Of a DNA stretch of 64,000 nucleotides, positions 52,785 to 62,525 are shown one piece after another. The DNA lies in the NCBI RefSeq assembly GCF_007828035.1, contig NZ_VITV01000001.1, forward strand, positions 372,001 to 436,000. The letters run 5' to 3'. The stretch comes from Nitrospirillum amazonense (GTDB taxonomy: Bacteria > Pseudomonadota > Alphaproteobacteria > Azospirillales > Azospirillaceae). The position numbers and the translations under genes are program-made. Numbering within the stretch: the stretch's first letter is position 1; every line of letters begins with the position of its first letter. The notes beneath the pieces were generated by a model that was given only the letters and a program-made list of their open reading frames with translations, was not told the origin of the DNA and made no database searches.

Positions 52785-55163
52785 ATGATGGTCCAGAACA
52801 CGCGCGCCCGCGCGTCCCTGACGCGGCTGGTCCGGGTCGGCCTGCTGGCGGGCGCCTGCCTGCCCAGCGCCGCCGCGGCGCAAACCTACGCCACCGGCTA
52901 CTCCGCCGGCTGGTGGTCGCAACTGGGCCTGACCAACGCCATCGAGGTGGCGGCCACCGGCGGCAGCGGCATCACCATCGGGCTGGTCGATACCGGCGTG
53001 GTGGCGACCCAGGCGGACGTCACCGGCCGCGTGTCCACCGCCTCCGCCTGCGCCGCCCGCACCTTCACCTGCCCCAGGGGCTACACCGACGACAACGGCC
53101 ACGGCACTGCCACGGCCGCCATCGCGGCTGGCGCCGTCACCAGCACCGGGGCCGGCATGGCCGGTGTGGCGCCCAAAGCCACCATCCTGTCGGAGAAGGC
53201 GCTGAACGTCGGCGGCAGCGGGACGGACACGGATGTGGCCAATGGCATCATCAAGGCCGCCGACGCCGGCGCCAAGGTCATCAACCTGTCGCTGACCTAC
53301 CTGCCCACCAACGCCATCGTCACCGCCATCAACTACGCCGCGGCCAAGGGGGCGGTGCTGGTGTTCGCCGGCGGCAATTCCGCCACCGCGCTGAATGGCG
53401 GTGCCAATTCCACCGGCCTTTCCGCCGCGGCCCTGACTCACCTGGCCTTCGCCGGGTCGGTCAGCGGCGCCAACAAGCTGTCCAGCTTTTCCAACACGCC
53501 CGGTTCCGGCTATGCCGTCGCCGGGACGACGCGGGTCAGCTACGCCTCCCTCTGGCTGATGGCCCCGGGCGAAAGCATCGTCGCGCCCGGCATCCAGTAC
53601 GGCGTCAATGCCCTGGCCTATTGGAGCGGGACATCCATGGCCGCCCCCATGGTGTCCGGCGCCGTCGCCCTGCTGGAGGCCACCTGGCCCGTGCTGTACC
53701 GCAACGGCACCGCCACCGCCGTCCTGTTCGCCTCGGCCGCCGACATGGGCACCAAGGGCGTGGACTCGACCTATGGCAACGGCCTGATGAACCTGACGAC
53801 GGCGTTCAAGCCGTTGGGCACCCTGTCGGTGGTGGAGGCCAACGGCAAGTCCCTGCCCGTCACCAGCCTGACGGGCAGCCTGATCACCGGCGGCGCCCTT
53901 GGCGCGCTGGGTAGTGTCAGCGCCCAATTGGCCAGCTATACCGCCTTCGACGGTTACCAGCGCAACTTCACCGTCAACCTCAGCGGCCTGATCGCCAAGC
54001 AGCCGGTCTCCGCCTCCTCCATCACCGCGGCCCTGCCCGCCCCCACCGTCACCACCAGCAGCACCAAGTTCGCCGACGGCGGCGGCCTGACGCTGGCTTA
54101 TACCGACAGCCCCAGCCTGGGCACCACCGGCCGCCCCCAGGCCCTATCGTCCCGGGACGGCTATGCCGGCCATGACGGCTGGGCCCTGTCCTACAGCCAG
54201 GGCGGCATGACACTGGCCGCCGGCCAGGGCTTCCCGGCCGCCGCCTCCTTCGCCCAGGCGCTGTGGGGCGACGCGACGTCGGTGGCGGATGCCGCCGGCA
54301 CGACCGCCGGCACGCTTGGCGTGTCCACGGCCCTGACCGGCCTGGCCCAGGGCGGCGGCTTCGCGGCCCTGGGCACGGATCTGGACGGTTGGGTGGGCCG
54401 CGCCCTGGGTGGCGCCCGCCTGGCGCTCAGCTGGTCGGGCGCGCCGGGGACGGACAGTTTATCCCGCCGCGACCTGGCGGGCGGCGACTGGAACCCGTGG
54501 CGCGGGCCCGTGCTGACTGGCGGCGGGCTGGACCGCCAGGCCGACGCCGTGGCCGCCGGCCTGAACTGGACCCTGGGGCCGGGCTGGACCACCAGCCTGT
54601 CGGCCAGCCTGCTGGATGAGCGCAACGGCCTGCTGGGCAGCCGCTATCGCGGCGGCGGCGTGGTGGGCCTGGGCGACCATAACGATACCGTGTCCCTGGG
54701 CTTGGCCACCGCCGTCACCCTGTGGCCGGGCGGCAGCCTGATGCTGGACGCCAGCTTGGCCCGCACCGGCGCCGCCGACAACGCCCACGGCGTCGTCAGC
54801 GGCATCGGGCCCCTGCTGGCGCGGTCTTACGGCCTGGCGCTGGCCCAGCGCGACACGGTGACGGAGGGCGACAGCCTGACGGCCGTCTGGCGCCGTCCCC
54901 TGCGCGTGGTCGCCGGCACCGCCACCCTGCTGATGACCAGCGTGGACGACCAGGGCTATGCCACCACCACGCCTATGCGGGTGTCCCTGCGGCCGGACGG
55001 GGCGGAGACGGACATGGCGCTGAGCTACGCCGCCCCCGTGGCCACCGGCCGCTGGGGCCAGGCGCTGAGCGTGACCGGCAGCCTGGAACTGCGCCAGGAC
55101 GCCGGCAACATCCGGGGCCTGACCGATCAGGTGGCGCGGGTCGGCCTCAACTTCCGCTTTTAA
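52785..55163 (+). CDS. Subtilisin-like serine protease with autotransporter-type barrel
   Basis: A 792-residue secreted protease. After a signal peptide (RVGLLAGACLPSAAAAQ) comes an S8 peptidase domain with the triad Asp69 (ITIGLVDTGVVATQAD), His106 (TDDNGHGTATAAIA) and Ser284 (YWSGTSMAAPMVSGAVALLE), plus oxyanion Asn198 (VFAGGNSA). Residues ~480-792 are beta-rich with alternating hydrophobics and end in GLNFRF, the terminal aromatic of outer-membrane barrels. It is a self-translocating surface protease. Two ATGs in tandem, with GGAGAGG upstream. Confidence 0.9.
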   Translation: MMVQNTRARASLTRLVRVGLLAGACLPSAAAAQTYATGYSAGWWSQLGLTNAIEVAATGGSGITIGLVDTGVVATQADVTGRVSTASACAARTFTCPRGYTDDNGHGTATAAIAAGAVTSTGAGMAGVAPKATILSEKALNVGGSGTDTDVANGIIKAADAGAKVINLSLTYLPTNAIVTAINYAAAKGAVLVFAGGNSATALNGGANSTGLSAAALTHLAFAGSVSGANKLSSFSNTPGSGYAVAGTTRVSYASLWLMAPGESIVAPGIQYGVNALAYWSGTSMAAPMVSGAVALLEATWPVLYRNGTATAVLFASAADMGTKGVDSTYGNGLMNLTTAFKPLGTLSVVEANGKSLPVTSLTGSLITGGALGALGSVSAQLASYTAFDGYQRNFTVNLSGLIAKQPVSASSITAALPAPTVTTSSTKFADGGGLTLAYTDSPSLGTTGRPQALSSRDGYAGHDGWALSYSQGGMTLAAGQGFPAAASFAQALWGDATSVADAAGTTAGTLGVSTALTGLAQGGGFAALGTDLDGWVGRALGGARLALSWSGAPGTDSLSRRDLAGGDWNPWRGPVLTGGGLDRQADAVAAGLNWTLGPGWTTSLSASLLDERNGLLGSRYRGGGVVGLGDHNDTVSLGLATAVTLWPGGSLMLDASLARTGAADNAHGVVSGIGPLLARSYGLALAQRDTVTEGDSLTAVWRRPLRVVAGTATLLMTSVDDQGYATTTPMRVSLRPDGAETDMALSYAAPVATGRWGQALSVTGSLELRQDAGNIRGLTDQVARVGLNFRF

Positions 55164-55279
55164 AAGCTGTTCGCCACATCGGTCATGTAAAATTCAAGCG
55201 CCAGGGTGACCGCGCGCACATCCGCCACCTGGGGCGCCCGTATCTTGGCCGCCATCCCAACCCTATCGGAGTGCACCCG

Positions 55280-55786
55280 ATGTCGCTTTCCATGTACCAG
55301 GCGTCCGTGCCGGTGTTCCTGCGCCTGCTGGGCAATCTGTCCGCCATCCTGGACAAGGCCGTCGCCCATGCCGAGGCCAAGAAGATCGACCCGGCGGTGC
55401 TCGTGAATGCCCGCCTGGCCCCCGACATGCACCCGCTGGCCCGCCAAATCCAGATCGCCAGCGATGCCGCCAAGGGCGCCGCCGCCCGCCTGGCCGGCGT
55501 CGAGGTCCCCAGCTTCGCCGATACCGAGAGCACCTTCGCCGACCTGCAGGCCCGCATCGCCAAGACGGTCGATTTCCTGAAGAGCGTGACCCCGGCCCAG
55601 ATCGACGGCAGTGAAGAACGCACCATCACCCTGAAGATCCGGGGCGAGGATGTGCCTTTCCCCGGCCAGGCCTTCCTGCTGTTCTTCGCCATCCCCAACT
55701 TCTTTTTCCACGTCACCACCGCCTACGACATCCTGCGCCACAATGGCGTGGAGCTGGGCAAGATGGACTTCCTGGGCCGTCCGTAA
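55280..55786 (+). CDS. DUF1993 family protein
   Basis: A 168-residue helical protein of the DinB-like DUF1993 family: MSLSMYQASVPVFLRLLGNL, KIDPAVLVNARLAPDMHPLA, RQIQIASDAAKGAAARLAG and PNFFFHVTTAYDILRHNGVE. The last region holds a conserved His of the metal-binding bundle. ATG 55280 has CGGAG upstream. Function unknown. A terminator follows it closely, so it is a single-gene unit. Confidence 0.88.
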   Translation: MSLSMYQASVPVFLRLLGNLSAILDKAVAHAEAKKIDPAVLVNARLAPDMHPLARQIQIASDAAKGAAARLAGVEVPSFADTESTFADLQARIAKTVDFLKSVTPAQIDGSEERTITLKIRGEDVPFPGQAFLLFFAIPNFFFHVTTAYDILRHNGVELGKMDFLGRP

Positions 55787-55812
55787 GCGACATCCGGGTC
55801 TTACCAGTGCGG

Positions 55813-55842
55813 AAGGCGGCGTCCCCGGGGCGCCGCCTTTTT
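55813..55842 (+). terminator. Rho-independent terminator after DUF1993 gene
   Basis: AAGGCGGCG (55813-55821) pairs with CGCCGCCTT (55831-55839) followed by a run of T. Strong and directional. Confidence 0.88.
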
Positions 55843-55929
55843 CATGCGCGCGCTACTGCCATATTCTGTCAGCAGCATATCGTAAAGTGACCCCCAAGAC
55901 AACCACCGACACCCTTGGGAGACGTCGCG

Positions 55930-56526
55930 ATGCTCACCTTCTTCCACTGCCCCAGCACCCGCTCGTCCAGCATCCATTACCTGCTGGAGGAACTGGGCGT
56001 GCCCTATGAGAGCGAACACATCGACATCCGGGCCGAAGGCGGCGCGCCGGAAAGCTATCGCGCCATCCAACCGCACAAGAAGGTGCCGGCCGTCCGGCAT
56101 AACGGCGTGGTAGTGACGGAGCGCGCGGCAATCACCCTCTACCTGGCTGATGCCTTTCCGGAGGCGGGCCTGGCCCCCGCGCTGGACGACCCGCGCCGCG
56201 GCCCCTACCTGACCAGCGTGGTCTACATCGATTCCGTGGTCGACCCCTGCCTGGTGGCGCACATGAACCAGTGGCCCTACGACGGCAAGGGGGCGGCCTA
56301 CGGCAAGTTCGAGGACATGGTGACCAACCTGGAGCGCACCTTGAGCGCCCACGACTACGCCGTCGGCGACCGCTTCACCGCCGCCGACACCCAGTGGGGC
56401 GTCATGATGTACTGGGCCCTGGACGTCATGGGCCTGTTCAAGGACAAGCCCGTCTTCCGCGCCTACCTCAGCCGCCTGGCCGAACGTCCCGCCTTCCAAC
56501 GCTTCGTCCGGGCCATGGCCGGATAA
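55930..56526 (+). CDS. Glutathione S-transferase family protein
   Basis: A 198-residue GST. The N-terminal thioredoxin-like domain reads MLTFFHCPSTRSSSIHYLLE, then PHKKVPAVRHNGVVVTERAA (with the cis-Pro and the Glu/Arg glutathione-contact positions). The all-helical C-terminal domain includes GDRFTAADTQWGVMMYWALD. The STRSS start suggests a Ser-type GST of bacterial beta/other class. ATG 55930 has GGGAGA upstream. Substrate unknown. Confidence 0.9.
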   Translation: MLTFFHCPSTRSSSIHYLLEELGVPYESEHIDIRAEGGAPESYRAIQPHKKVPAVRHNGVVVTERAAITLYLADAFPEAGLAPALDDPRRGPYLTSVVYIDSVVDPCLVAHMNQWPYDGKGAAYGKFEDMVTNLERTLSAHDYAVGDRFTAADTQWGVMMYWALDVMGLFKDKPVFRAYLSRLAERPAFQRFVRAMAG

Positions 56527-56556
56527 TTCGGAGACCCGGAATCTCCCGCTGGCTGG

Positions 56557-56583
56557 CCGAGGGGGGCCTTAGCCCCCCATCGG
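56557..56583. terminator. Hairpin between convergent GST and amidohydrolase genes
   Basis: CCGAGGGGGGC pairs with GCCCCCC-(a)-TCGG around a CTTA loop (one bulge). It lies in the 142-bp convergent gap and can serve both genes. Confidence 0.6.
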
Positions 56584-56668
56584 CGCATCCCAGGGATTCA
56601 AAATGGCGGCCCCGCTATGTCTCATGTCCTGGACGCTACCCTAACACCATTCGCGACACCACCAGCCC

Positions 56669-57973
56669 TCATGGCTTGCGGACCACCGCGCCACCCTTCA
56701 TGACAAAGACGACGTTGGCCACGGCGCCGATGTCCTGGGTGGGGTCGCCGGTCACGGCCACCAGGTCGGCCAGCAGGCCGGCGTGGATGCGGCCGAAATG
56801 GTCGGCTTGGCCCAGGATGCGGGCGTTGGTGGCCGTGGCCGCCGTCAGCGCCTGGACCGGGGTCATGCCGTAGCGCACCATCCACACCAGCTCACGCGCG
56901 TTCTCGCCATGGGCGAAGACGCCCACGTCGCTGCCGCAGCCGATGGTGACCCCCACCTTCAGCGCCCGGCGGAAGGCAGCCTCCGCCGCCTGCATGGCCG
57001 GCGTGGGCGGGGTCTGGCCGGGGACGTAGCCCTTGAAATAGCGGCTGGTGGCCTCCGGCGCCGTCAGGGTGGGCAGATAGGCGACGCCGCGCTTGGCCAT
57101 TTCCTTGAAGGTGGTGTCGGTGCCGTCATAGCCATGCTCGATGGTGTCCACGCCGGCCAGCACCGCCCGGCGCATGCCCTCATCCGACGCGGCGTGCGCC
57201 GCCACCGGGCGGCCGGTGTCGTGGGCGGCGGCGATCAGGGCCGCCATTTCCGCCTGGCTGAAGGTGGGGCGGGTGCCGCCGTCCGGCCCTGTGCGATAGT
57301 CGGCATAGAACTTGATCCAATCCGCGCCGCGCGCCGCCTGACCCCGGGCGGCGGCGGCCACCGCCGCCTCACCGCTCGCCTCTTCCGCCCCCTGGGGCAG
57401 GTCCATATCCTCGCGGAACTTGGCAACGGAAGGTCCGTAGGCGCCGCTGGCCACGATGGCACGGGTGGCGACGAACAGGCGCGGTCCAGGGATCAGCCCA
57501 TCCTCGATGGCCTTCTTCAGCCCGATGTCGGCATAACCCGCCCCCTCCGTCCCCAAGTCACGCAGGGTGGTGAAACCCGCCAGCAGGGTGGCCGTGGCCT
57601 GACGCCCCGCCCGCAGGGTGCGGTAGGACAGGCTTTCGCGCAGCACCTGGTCGTCCCACGACGCCTCGTTATAGGGGTGCAGGAACAGGTGGGAGTGCAG
57701 GTCGATCAGGCCGGGCAGCAGCGTGGCGTCCGGCAAATCCAGCACCGCCACATCGGCCGGCGCGCCCAGGGACGCCTCAGGCCCCACGGCCTGGATGTGG
57801 TCACCCTTGACCAGGACGGCCCAACCGGCGTGGGGTGCCGTCTCCTCCGCCGTCCAAACCCGTGCCGGGCGGATCAGCAGCAAGGCATCGTCCGCCCGTG
57901 CCACCAGCGGCAGCAAGAACAGGACCGTGGCCACGCAGGCCGCGAGCAGCCCCCTTGGAGTGAACCGTCGCAT
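56669..57973 (-). CDS. Exported amidohydrolase (imidazolonepropionase/prolidase-like)
   Basis: A 434-residue periplasmic binuclear metallohydrolase. The signal peptide ([19 protein letters not shown]) precedes the TIM barrel with ligands His93 and His95 ([17 protein letters not shown]), a bridging Lys221 ([14 protein letters not shown]), His260 ([11 protein letters not shown]), His280 (DTIEHGYDG) and Asp349 ([14 protein letters not shown]). The subtype resembles Xaa-Pro/Xaa-Arg dipeptidases (Sgx9260/Cc2672-like). It starts 4 bp after the isoaspartyl peptidase stop, so both are co-transcribed and probably process the same peptides. Confidence 0.9.
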   Translation of the reverse strand: MRRFTPRGLLAACVATVLFLLPLVARADDALLLIRPARVWTAEETAPHAGWAVLVKGDHIQAVGPEASLGAPADVAVLDLPDATLLPGLIDLHSHLFLHPYNEASWDDQVLRESLSYRTLRAGRQATATLLAGFTTLRDLGTEGAGYADIGLKKAIEDGLIPGPRLFVATRAIVASGAYGPSVAKFREDMDLPQGAEEASGEAAVAAAARGQAARGADWIKFYADYRTGPDGGTRPTFSQAEMAALIAAAHDTGRPVAAHAASDEGMRRAVLAGVDTIEHGYDGTDTTFKEMAKRGVAYLPTLTAPEATSRYFKGYVPGQTPPTPAMQAAEAAFRRALKVGVTIGCGSDVGVFAHGENARELVWMVRYGMTPVQALTAATATNARILGQADHFGRIHAGLLADLVAVTGDPTQDIGAVANVVFVMKGGAVVRKP

Positions 57974-57977
57974 GGGA

Positions 57978-59090
57978 TCAGGGCTCGTTCTTCGGATGGG
58001 CCTTGGCGACGCCCTCGTCCTTGAAGATGCCGAATTCCGGCGTCCCGCCCTGCTTCACCCGGATGCGGTACATGCCGGTGGTGTTGAAGCCCCAGGCCAG
58101 CGTGCCGTCGGGGGCGGCGGCGATGACGCCGCCGTCGCCGCCCAGGGCCGTCAGGCGGTGCTGGATGACCTCATCCACCGCCGCCTGCAGCTTCATATGC
58201 TGGTACTGCACCAGGGCGCAGATCTCCCGCGCCACCGTCAGGCGGATGAAGTACTCACCCGACCCGGTGGCGGAGACGGCGCAGGATTGGTTTGAGGCAT
58301 AGGTGCCGGCGCCGATGATGGGGCTGTCGCCGATTCGGCCCGGCCGCTTGGCGGTCATACCACCGGTGGAGGTGGCGGCGGCCACGTTGCCCTTGGTGTC
58401 CACCGCCACGGCGCCCACCGTGCCGAAGCGATGGGCGTCAGCCGGCTCGAAGTTTCTGAGGTCCAGCAGGGTATGCTTGTCCGGCTCCGCCGGCGCCCCG
58501 GCCGGACGCGGCGGTACCGGCACGCCCTTGTCCGTCAGTTCCTTCACCAGCGCCTGCCAGCGCCGTTCGGTGAAGAACCAGGCGGGGTCGGCCTGTTCCA
58601 GGCCCGCCTCCTTGGAAAAGGCGTCCGCCCCCTCGCCCGCCAGCAGGACGTGCGGCGTCTTTTCCATGACGGCGCGGGCCAGGCTGATGGGGTGGCGGGT
58701 ATGGGTGACGGTGGCGACGGAACCGGCCTTCAGGGTGGCGCCGTCCATGATGGCGGCATCCATCTCATTGCGGCCGGCGGCGGTGAAGACGGCCCCCCGG
58801 CCAGCGTTGAACAGGGGGTCATCCTCCAGCACCTTGACCGCGGCCTCAACCGCGTCCACCGCCGCGCCGCCGGACTTCAGCACGGCGGTGCCGGCCTCCA
58901 GCGCCGCGGTCATGCCGGCCTGGTAGGCGGCCGCTGCTTCCGGTGTCAGCTTGGCGGGATCGACCGTGCCGGCACCACCATGCAGCTCCAGCGCCCAGGG
59001 ATGCGTTTTTTCGGCCGCCAGCGCCGTGCCGCCCAGCAGCGTCCACCCTAAAGCCACACCCGCCAGCATCCGCGCACCGGTCGTCGCCAT
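57978..59090 (-). CDS. iaaA: Exported isoaspartyl peptidase/L-asparaginase (Ntn hydrolase)
   Basis: A 370-residue precursor that cleaves itself into alpha and beta subunits. The signal peptide ([19 protein letters not shown]) precedes [17 protein letters not shown]. The autocleavage site is before Thr224 ([20 protein letters not shown]), with downstream [20 protein letters not shown] and [20 protein letters not shown] completing the active site. It removes isoaspartyl residues or asparagine side-chain amide. Export is less usual than the cytoplasmic E. coli form. First gene of a two-gene operon with the amidohydrolase. Confidence 0.92.
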   Translation of the reverse strand: MATTGARMLAGVALGWTLLGGTALAAEKTHPWALELHGGAGTVDPAKLTPEAAAAYQAGMTAALEAGTAVLKSGGAAVDAVEAAVKVLEDDPLFNAGRGAVFTAAGRNEMDAAIMDGATLKAGSVATVTHTRHPISLARAVMEKTPHVLLAGEGADAFSKEAGLEQADPAWFFTERRWQALVKELTDKGVPVPPRPAGAPAEPDKHTLLDLRNFEPADAHRFGTVGAVAVDTKGNVAAATSTGGMTAKRPGRIGDSPIIGAGTYASNQSCAVSATGSGEYFIRLTVAREICALVQYQHMKLQAAVDEVIQHRLTALGGDGGVIAAAPDGTLAWGFNTTGMYRIRVKQGGTPEFGIFKDEGVAKAHPKNEP

Positions 59091-59192
59091 GCCCCTGTCC
59101 CCTCAACGCCGTTATCCCTGACCGTCCCTCAAGGACGGCCGCCGATCATCCCGCAGAACGGATAAGGGATAAAGGCCCATCAGCCAGGAACG

Positions 59193-59642
59193 TCAGCCCG
59201 CGGCCAGGCGCTCCCGCGCGCTCATGAACGGACCGGTGGGGGTGCGGGCGGTGGCGAAGGCGCCGAAGCCGATGGGGCGGGGCATGTTGACGTACACCGC
59301 CTCCATCCCGCCCTGGCGGCGGTAAGTCTCATGCCAGAAGCCCGCACCGGCATCCTTGGCCAGGAAATCCCGCCACCAGGTCTTGTGCGGCTCGCTGCGG
59401 GTGAAGCGCTCCAGGCTGTCCAGGTCGCGCCAGTACTGCCGCATGCCGATGTGGCGCAGGCCATAGATCATCCGTTCATGCGCCAGCAGGCCCTCGGGAA
59501 AATCCCGGGCGATGCGATTCAGGCCCTGGCCCAGCCGCATCAGGCCCCGGATGCCGCGCAGGCTGTTCACATGAAAGCCCAGGTAGATCACCACCAGGTC
59601 GGGATAAGCGGACAGGTCGACCGAGGCGCGGCGCTGTTGCAT
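59193..59642 (-). CDS. DUF4188 domain protein
   Basis: A 149-residue protein: VVIYLGFHVNSLRGIRGLMR, MIYGLRHIGMRQYWRDLDSL, FTRSEPHKTWWRDFLAKDAG and GFWHETYRRQGGMEAVYVNM. These match DUF4188, a ferredoxin-like fold related to phenylacetaldoxime dehydratase and heme-degrading monooxygenase-like proteins. It is divergent from a TetR regulator across 52 bp containing a dyad, and is thus its probable target. Confidence 0.88.
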   Translation of the reverse strand: MQQRRASVDLSAYPDLVVIYLGFHVNSLRGIRGLMRLGQGLNRIARDFPEGLLAHERMIYGLRHIGMRQYWRDLDSLERFTRSEPHKTWWRDFLAKDAGAGFWHETYRRQGGMEAVYVNMPRPIGFGAFATARTPTGPFMSARERLAAG

Positions 59643-59659
59643 GACAGCCTCTCAATGAA

Positions 59660-59674
59660 GTTTACTTCGTAAAC
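59660..59674. promoter_or_regulatory. GTTTAC dyad between DUF4188 and TetR genes
   Basis: GTTTAC-TTC-GTAAAC is a perfect 6-bp dyad, and a further TGTTTAC half-site overlaps the TetR start (59696-59702). A TetR operator is likely. Confidence 0.65.
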
Positions 59675-59694
59675 ATACGGCATTTAAAACAGGG

Positions 59695-60291
59695 ATGTTT
59701 ACAGTGTCAACTGAGAAGGCTGCCTATCATCACGGCAATCTGCGCGACGCCCTGGTGCGCACGGCGCTCAGCCTGCTGGAGGAAAGCGGGGTGGAGGCCC
59801 TGACCCTGCGGGCGGCGGCGCGGGGGGCGGGGGTGTCGGCCATGGCGCCCTACCGCCATTTCGCCGACAAGGCCGACCTGCTGGCGGCGGTGGCGGAGCA
59901 AGGCTACGCCGATCTGCGCGACAGGCTGGCCCGGGCCGACACGGCGGCGGACCCGCGCCAAGCCCTGGTGGAACAAGGCGTGGCCTATGTGCTGTTCGCC
60001 CTGGAACGCCCGGCCCTGTTCCGCATCATGTTCGGGGCGTCCCTCGGCAGCGGCCTGCCGCCGAAACCACCACCCACCGCTGGAAGCGCGTACGGCATCC
60101 TGGCCGCCCGGGTTGCCGGCCTGGTGCCGGAGGAGAAGCGCGAGGCCGCCGTGGTGGCCGCCTGGTCGCTGGTCCACGGCCTGGCCTGCCTGACGGTGGA
60201 CGGCCGACTGACCCCCCAGGCCGATGCAGCGTCGCCCGAGACCCTGGCGCGCCAGGTGACCGGCCTGTTCGCGGCGGGGCTGCCGGCGTGA
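59695..60291 (+). CDS. TetR-family repressor of the DUF4188 gene
   Basis: A 198-residue regulator. The HTH reads AYHHGNLRDALVRTALSLLE, VEALTLRAAARGAGVSAMAP and YRHFADKADLLAAVAEQGYA. The C-terminal WHG-type (TetR_C_13-like) domain includes ALERPALFRIMFGASLGSG. The YHHGNLR start is the classical form of this subgroup. The start at 59695 overlaps an operator half-site; GTG 59704 is an alternative. It probably represses itself and the divergent DUF4188 gene. Confidence 0.9.
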   Translation: MFTVSTEKAAYHHGNLRDALVRTALSLLEESGVEALTLRAAARGAGVSAMAPYRHFADKADLLAAVAEQGYADLRDRLARADTAADPRQALVEQGVAYVLFALERPALFRIMFGASLGSGLPPKPPPTAGSAYGILAARVAGLVPEEKREAAVVAAWSLVHGLACLTVDGRLTPQADAASPETLARQVTGLFAAGLPA

Positions 60292-60387
60292 TGGCGTGAA
60301 GCCTGGACGGGGGCATGCCGCGCAGGCGATGATGCCGCCGTCCCAGACGTCCCCGACAAGGGCCCCATCAAGGGCAGCGCCGCCTCC

Positions 60388-61731
60388 ATGACCGTACCGT
60401 CGACTCCGCCATCCGCCGCACCTGCCCCCGCATGGACCCTCTGGCTGGATCGCCGCGTGCTGACGGTGCTGTTCCTGGGCTTCGCCAGCGGCCTGCCCTA
60501 TTTCCTGCTGTTCTCCACCCTGTCGGCCTGGCTGACGGAGGTGCACGTCAGCCGCACCGCCATCGGCCTGTTCGCCATGGTGCGCAGCCCCTTCACCTTC
60601 AAGCCGCTGTGGGCGCCGCTGATTGACCGGCTGCCCCTGCCCCTGCTGACGCGCGCGCTGGGCCAGCGGCGCGGCTGGGCCCTGGTGACCCAGGCGGCCC
60701 TGATGCTGGCCCTGCTGGCCATGGCGTCCAGCGACCCTGCCGCCAACCTCTATTGGCTGGCGGTGGCTACCGTCGCCACCTCCTTCGCCTCGGCCAGCCA
60801 GGACATCGTGCTGGACGCCCTGCGGGTGGAGTTGCTGCCCGACACGCTGCAGGCGCCGGGGGCCGGCGCCTATCTGGTGGGCTATCGCCTGGGCATGATC
60901 GTCGCCGGCGCCGGCGCCCTGTATCTGTCCACCCTGGTGCCCTGGTCCACCGTCTACGTAGTCATGGCGGCGCTGGTGGCCATCGGCATGGTGGCGGTGC
61001 TGCTGGCGCCGGAGCCCGCGCGTCCGCCGGCCCCGCCCCGCCAGCGCTTCGATGTCTGGGTACAGGATGCGGTGGTGGCGCCTTTCACCCGCTTCGCCAC
61101 ACGGCGCGGCTGGCTGGCCATCCTGGTGTTCGTGGCCATTTACAAGCTCGGCGACGTCTATGTGAACGTCATGGCCACCAACTTCTTCCTGAGCGACGGC
61201 TACACCAAGGTGGAGATCGCGGCGGTGACGAAGATGCTGGGCATGGCCTGCGCCATAGCCGGCGCGATAGCCGGCGGCACAGTGGCCGGGCGCACCGGCG
61301 CGGTGCGCGGCCTGTTCCTGTGCGGCAGCTTCATGATCATCACCAACCTGATGTACGCCGTGCTGGCGACCCAGCCGCACAGCGTGACCCTGCTGGGCTT
61401 GGTGGTGGGGCTGGAGTTCTTCGCCGGTGGCATGAGTGCCGCGGCCTTCACCGCCTTCCTGTCCCGCCTGTGCGACACGGGCTTCACCGCCACGCAATAC
61501 GCTCTGCTGTCCAGCCTGGCCACCCTGCCGCTGGACATCCTGTCAGGCGGCACCGGTTGGCTGGCGGACCAGCTGAATTCCTGGCCGCTGTATTTCGCCG
61601 TCAGCGCCGGCCTGGGCATCCCCGGCCTGATGCTGCTGGCCTGGCTGGCGCGGCGGGCCGACATCCATCACCGGCCGGCGGAAGAAGAAGCCGTTGCCGG
61701 TCAGGACGGGCCGCGACCCCTGCCGGCGTGA
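60388..61731 (+). CDS. ampG: AmpG-family muropeptide MFS permease
   Basis: A 447-residue permease of the AmpG (MFS) family that imports GlcNAc-anhydroMurNAc-peptides for cell-wall recycling. LFLGFASGLPYFLLFSTLSA opens the first helix, followed by SRTAIGLFAMVRSPFTFKPL and WAPLIDRLPLPLLTRALGQR (the D-R/K loop), ASASQDIVLDALRVELLPD and YKLGDVYVNVMATNFFLSDG. These match AmpG rather than PucC. Twelve to fourteen helices. Its 3' end overlaps the convergent AsmA-like gene by 31 bp. Confidence 0.88.
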   Translation: MTVPSTPPSAAPAPAWTLWLDRRVLTVLFLGFASGLPYFLLFSTLSAWLTEVHVSRTAIGLFAMVRSPFTFKPLWAPLIDRLPLPLLTRALGQRRGWALVTQAALMLALLAMASSDPAANLYWLAVATVATSFASASQDIVLDALRVELLPDTLQAPGAGAYLVGYRLGMIVAGAGALYLSTLVPWSTVYVVMAALVAIGMVAVLLAPEPARPPAPPRQRFDVWVQDAVVAPFTRFATRRGWLAILVFVAIYKLGDVYVNVMATNFFLSDGYTKVEIAAVTKMLGMACAIAGAIAGGTVAGRTGAVRGLFLCGSFMIITNLMYAVLATQPHSVTLLGLVVGLEFFAGGMSAAAFTAFLSRLCDTGFTATQYALLSSLATLPLDILSGGTGWLADQLNSWPLYFAVSAGLGIPGLMLLAWLARRADIHHRPAEEEAVAGQDGPRPLPA

Positions 61732-62270
61732 TCGGCAAGCGGTGCCGCCTCCACCGTCACCGCCCCCAGGTCGATGCCAGCCTCCCCTCCCTTGCCCGAC
61801 AGCCTTACGCTGCCACCCACCAGGCTGACGCTGTTGCTGATCCCGGCGCCGCCCAGGGTGCGATTCACGCCCGCCAGCAGACCGCGCAGATTGATGGGCC
61901 GATCGGCATAGATCACCGGGTCCAGCACCTGGGTGCGCAGCACCAGCCGGCCGCTGGTCAGCGAGGCCAGCGGGTCCACCTCCACCACCGCGCGGGCGGC
62001 GGTGATGGACGGCCGGTCGGGCGTCAGGGGATTGGCCAGGCTGAGGTCATGCAGCACCAGGCGGGCGATGACCCCGCGCTGCACCTCCGGCTCCGCCCGC
62101 ACCACCACGCCGCTGGCGGGGTCGTCGCTCAGGCGCGCCATGACGGTCTGGGCCCAGCCGGGCAGATCCACCGCGTAGGGGAAGACCACCACCAGGACGA
62201 CCGCCATGAGAATGAGGAACCCCACCAGGCGGAACAGCAGGCGGAAGGGGGCCGTGATCAGGGACAGCAT
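61701..62270 (-). CDS. AsmA-like membrane-anchored protein fragment, 189 aa
   Basis: An N-terminal hydrophobic anchor (PFRLLFRLVGFLILMAVVLV) is followed by a domain with repeating beta strands (GVVVRAEPEVQRGVIARLVL, PSITAARAVVEVDPLASLTS, GRLVLRTQVLDPVIYADRPI, GISNSVSLVGGSVRLSGKGG). This resembles the N-terminal part of AsmA-family proteins, but at 189 residues it is much shorter. Its last 10 codons overlap the AmpG gene on the other strand. It is either a small AsmA-like protein or a remnant. Confidence 0.6.
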   Translation of the reverse strand: MLSLITAPFRLLFRLVGFLILMAVVLVVVFPYAVDLPGWAQTVMARLSDDPASGVVVRAEPEVQRGVIARLVLHDLSLANPLTPDRPSITAARAVVEVDPLASLTSGRLVLRTQVLDPVIYADRPINLRGLLAGVNRTLGGAGISNSVSLVGGSVRLSGKGGEAGIDLGAVTVEAAPLADHAGRGRGPS

Positions 62271-62525
62271 GCGGGTTTGGCGGCGTCCAGGCGGATAGGA
62301 TGCGGCGGTGACTGTATCGGTGGTACCCTTGCCCCGCCACCTGTTCTTCGCGGCGCCGATCGCCCGGCGCGGGAGGGATTGGCGCTTGATAAGGGCCGCG
62401 TTCGGCGGCGCATCGGACCCATGCCGAAAAATGCGCCGTGGCTTTGGCGAGGGCCTTGACAGGCCCCGGTCAGGTGTCCTACATGACGGCCCTCACCAAC
62501 GCCGGCCCGTCCGGCGGTGGTTTAT

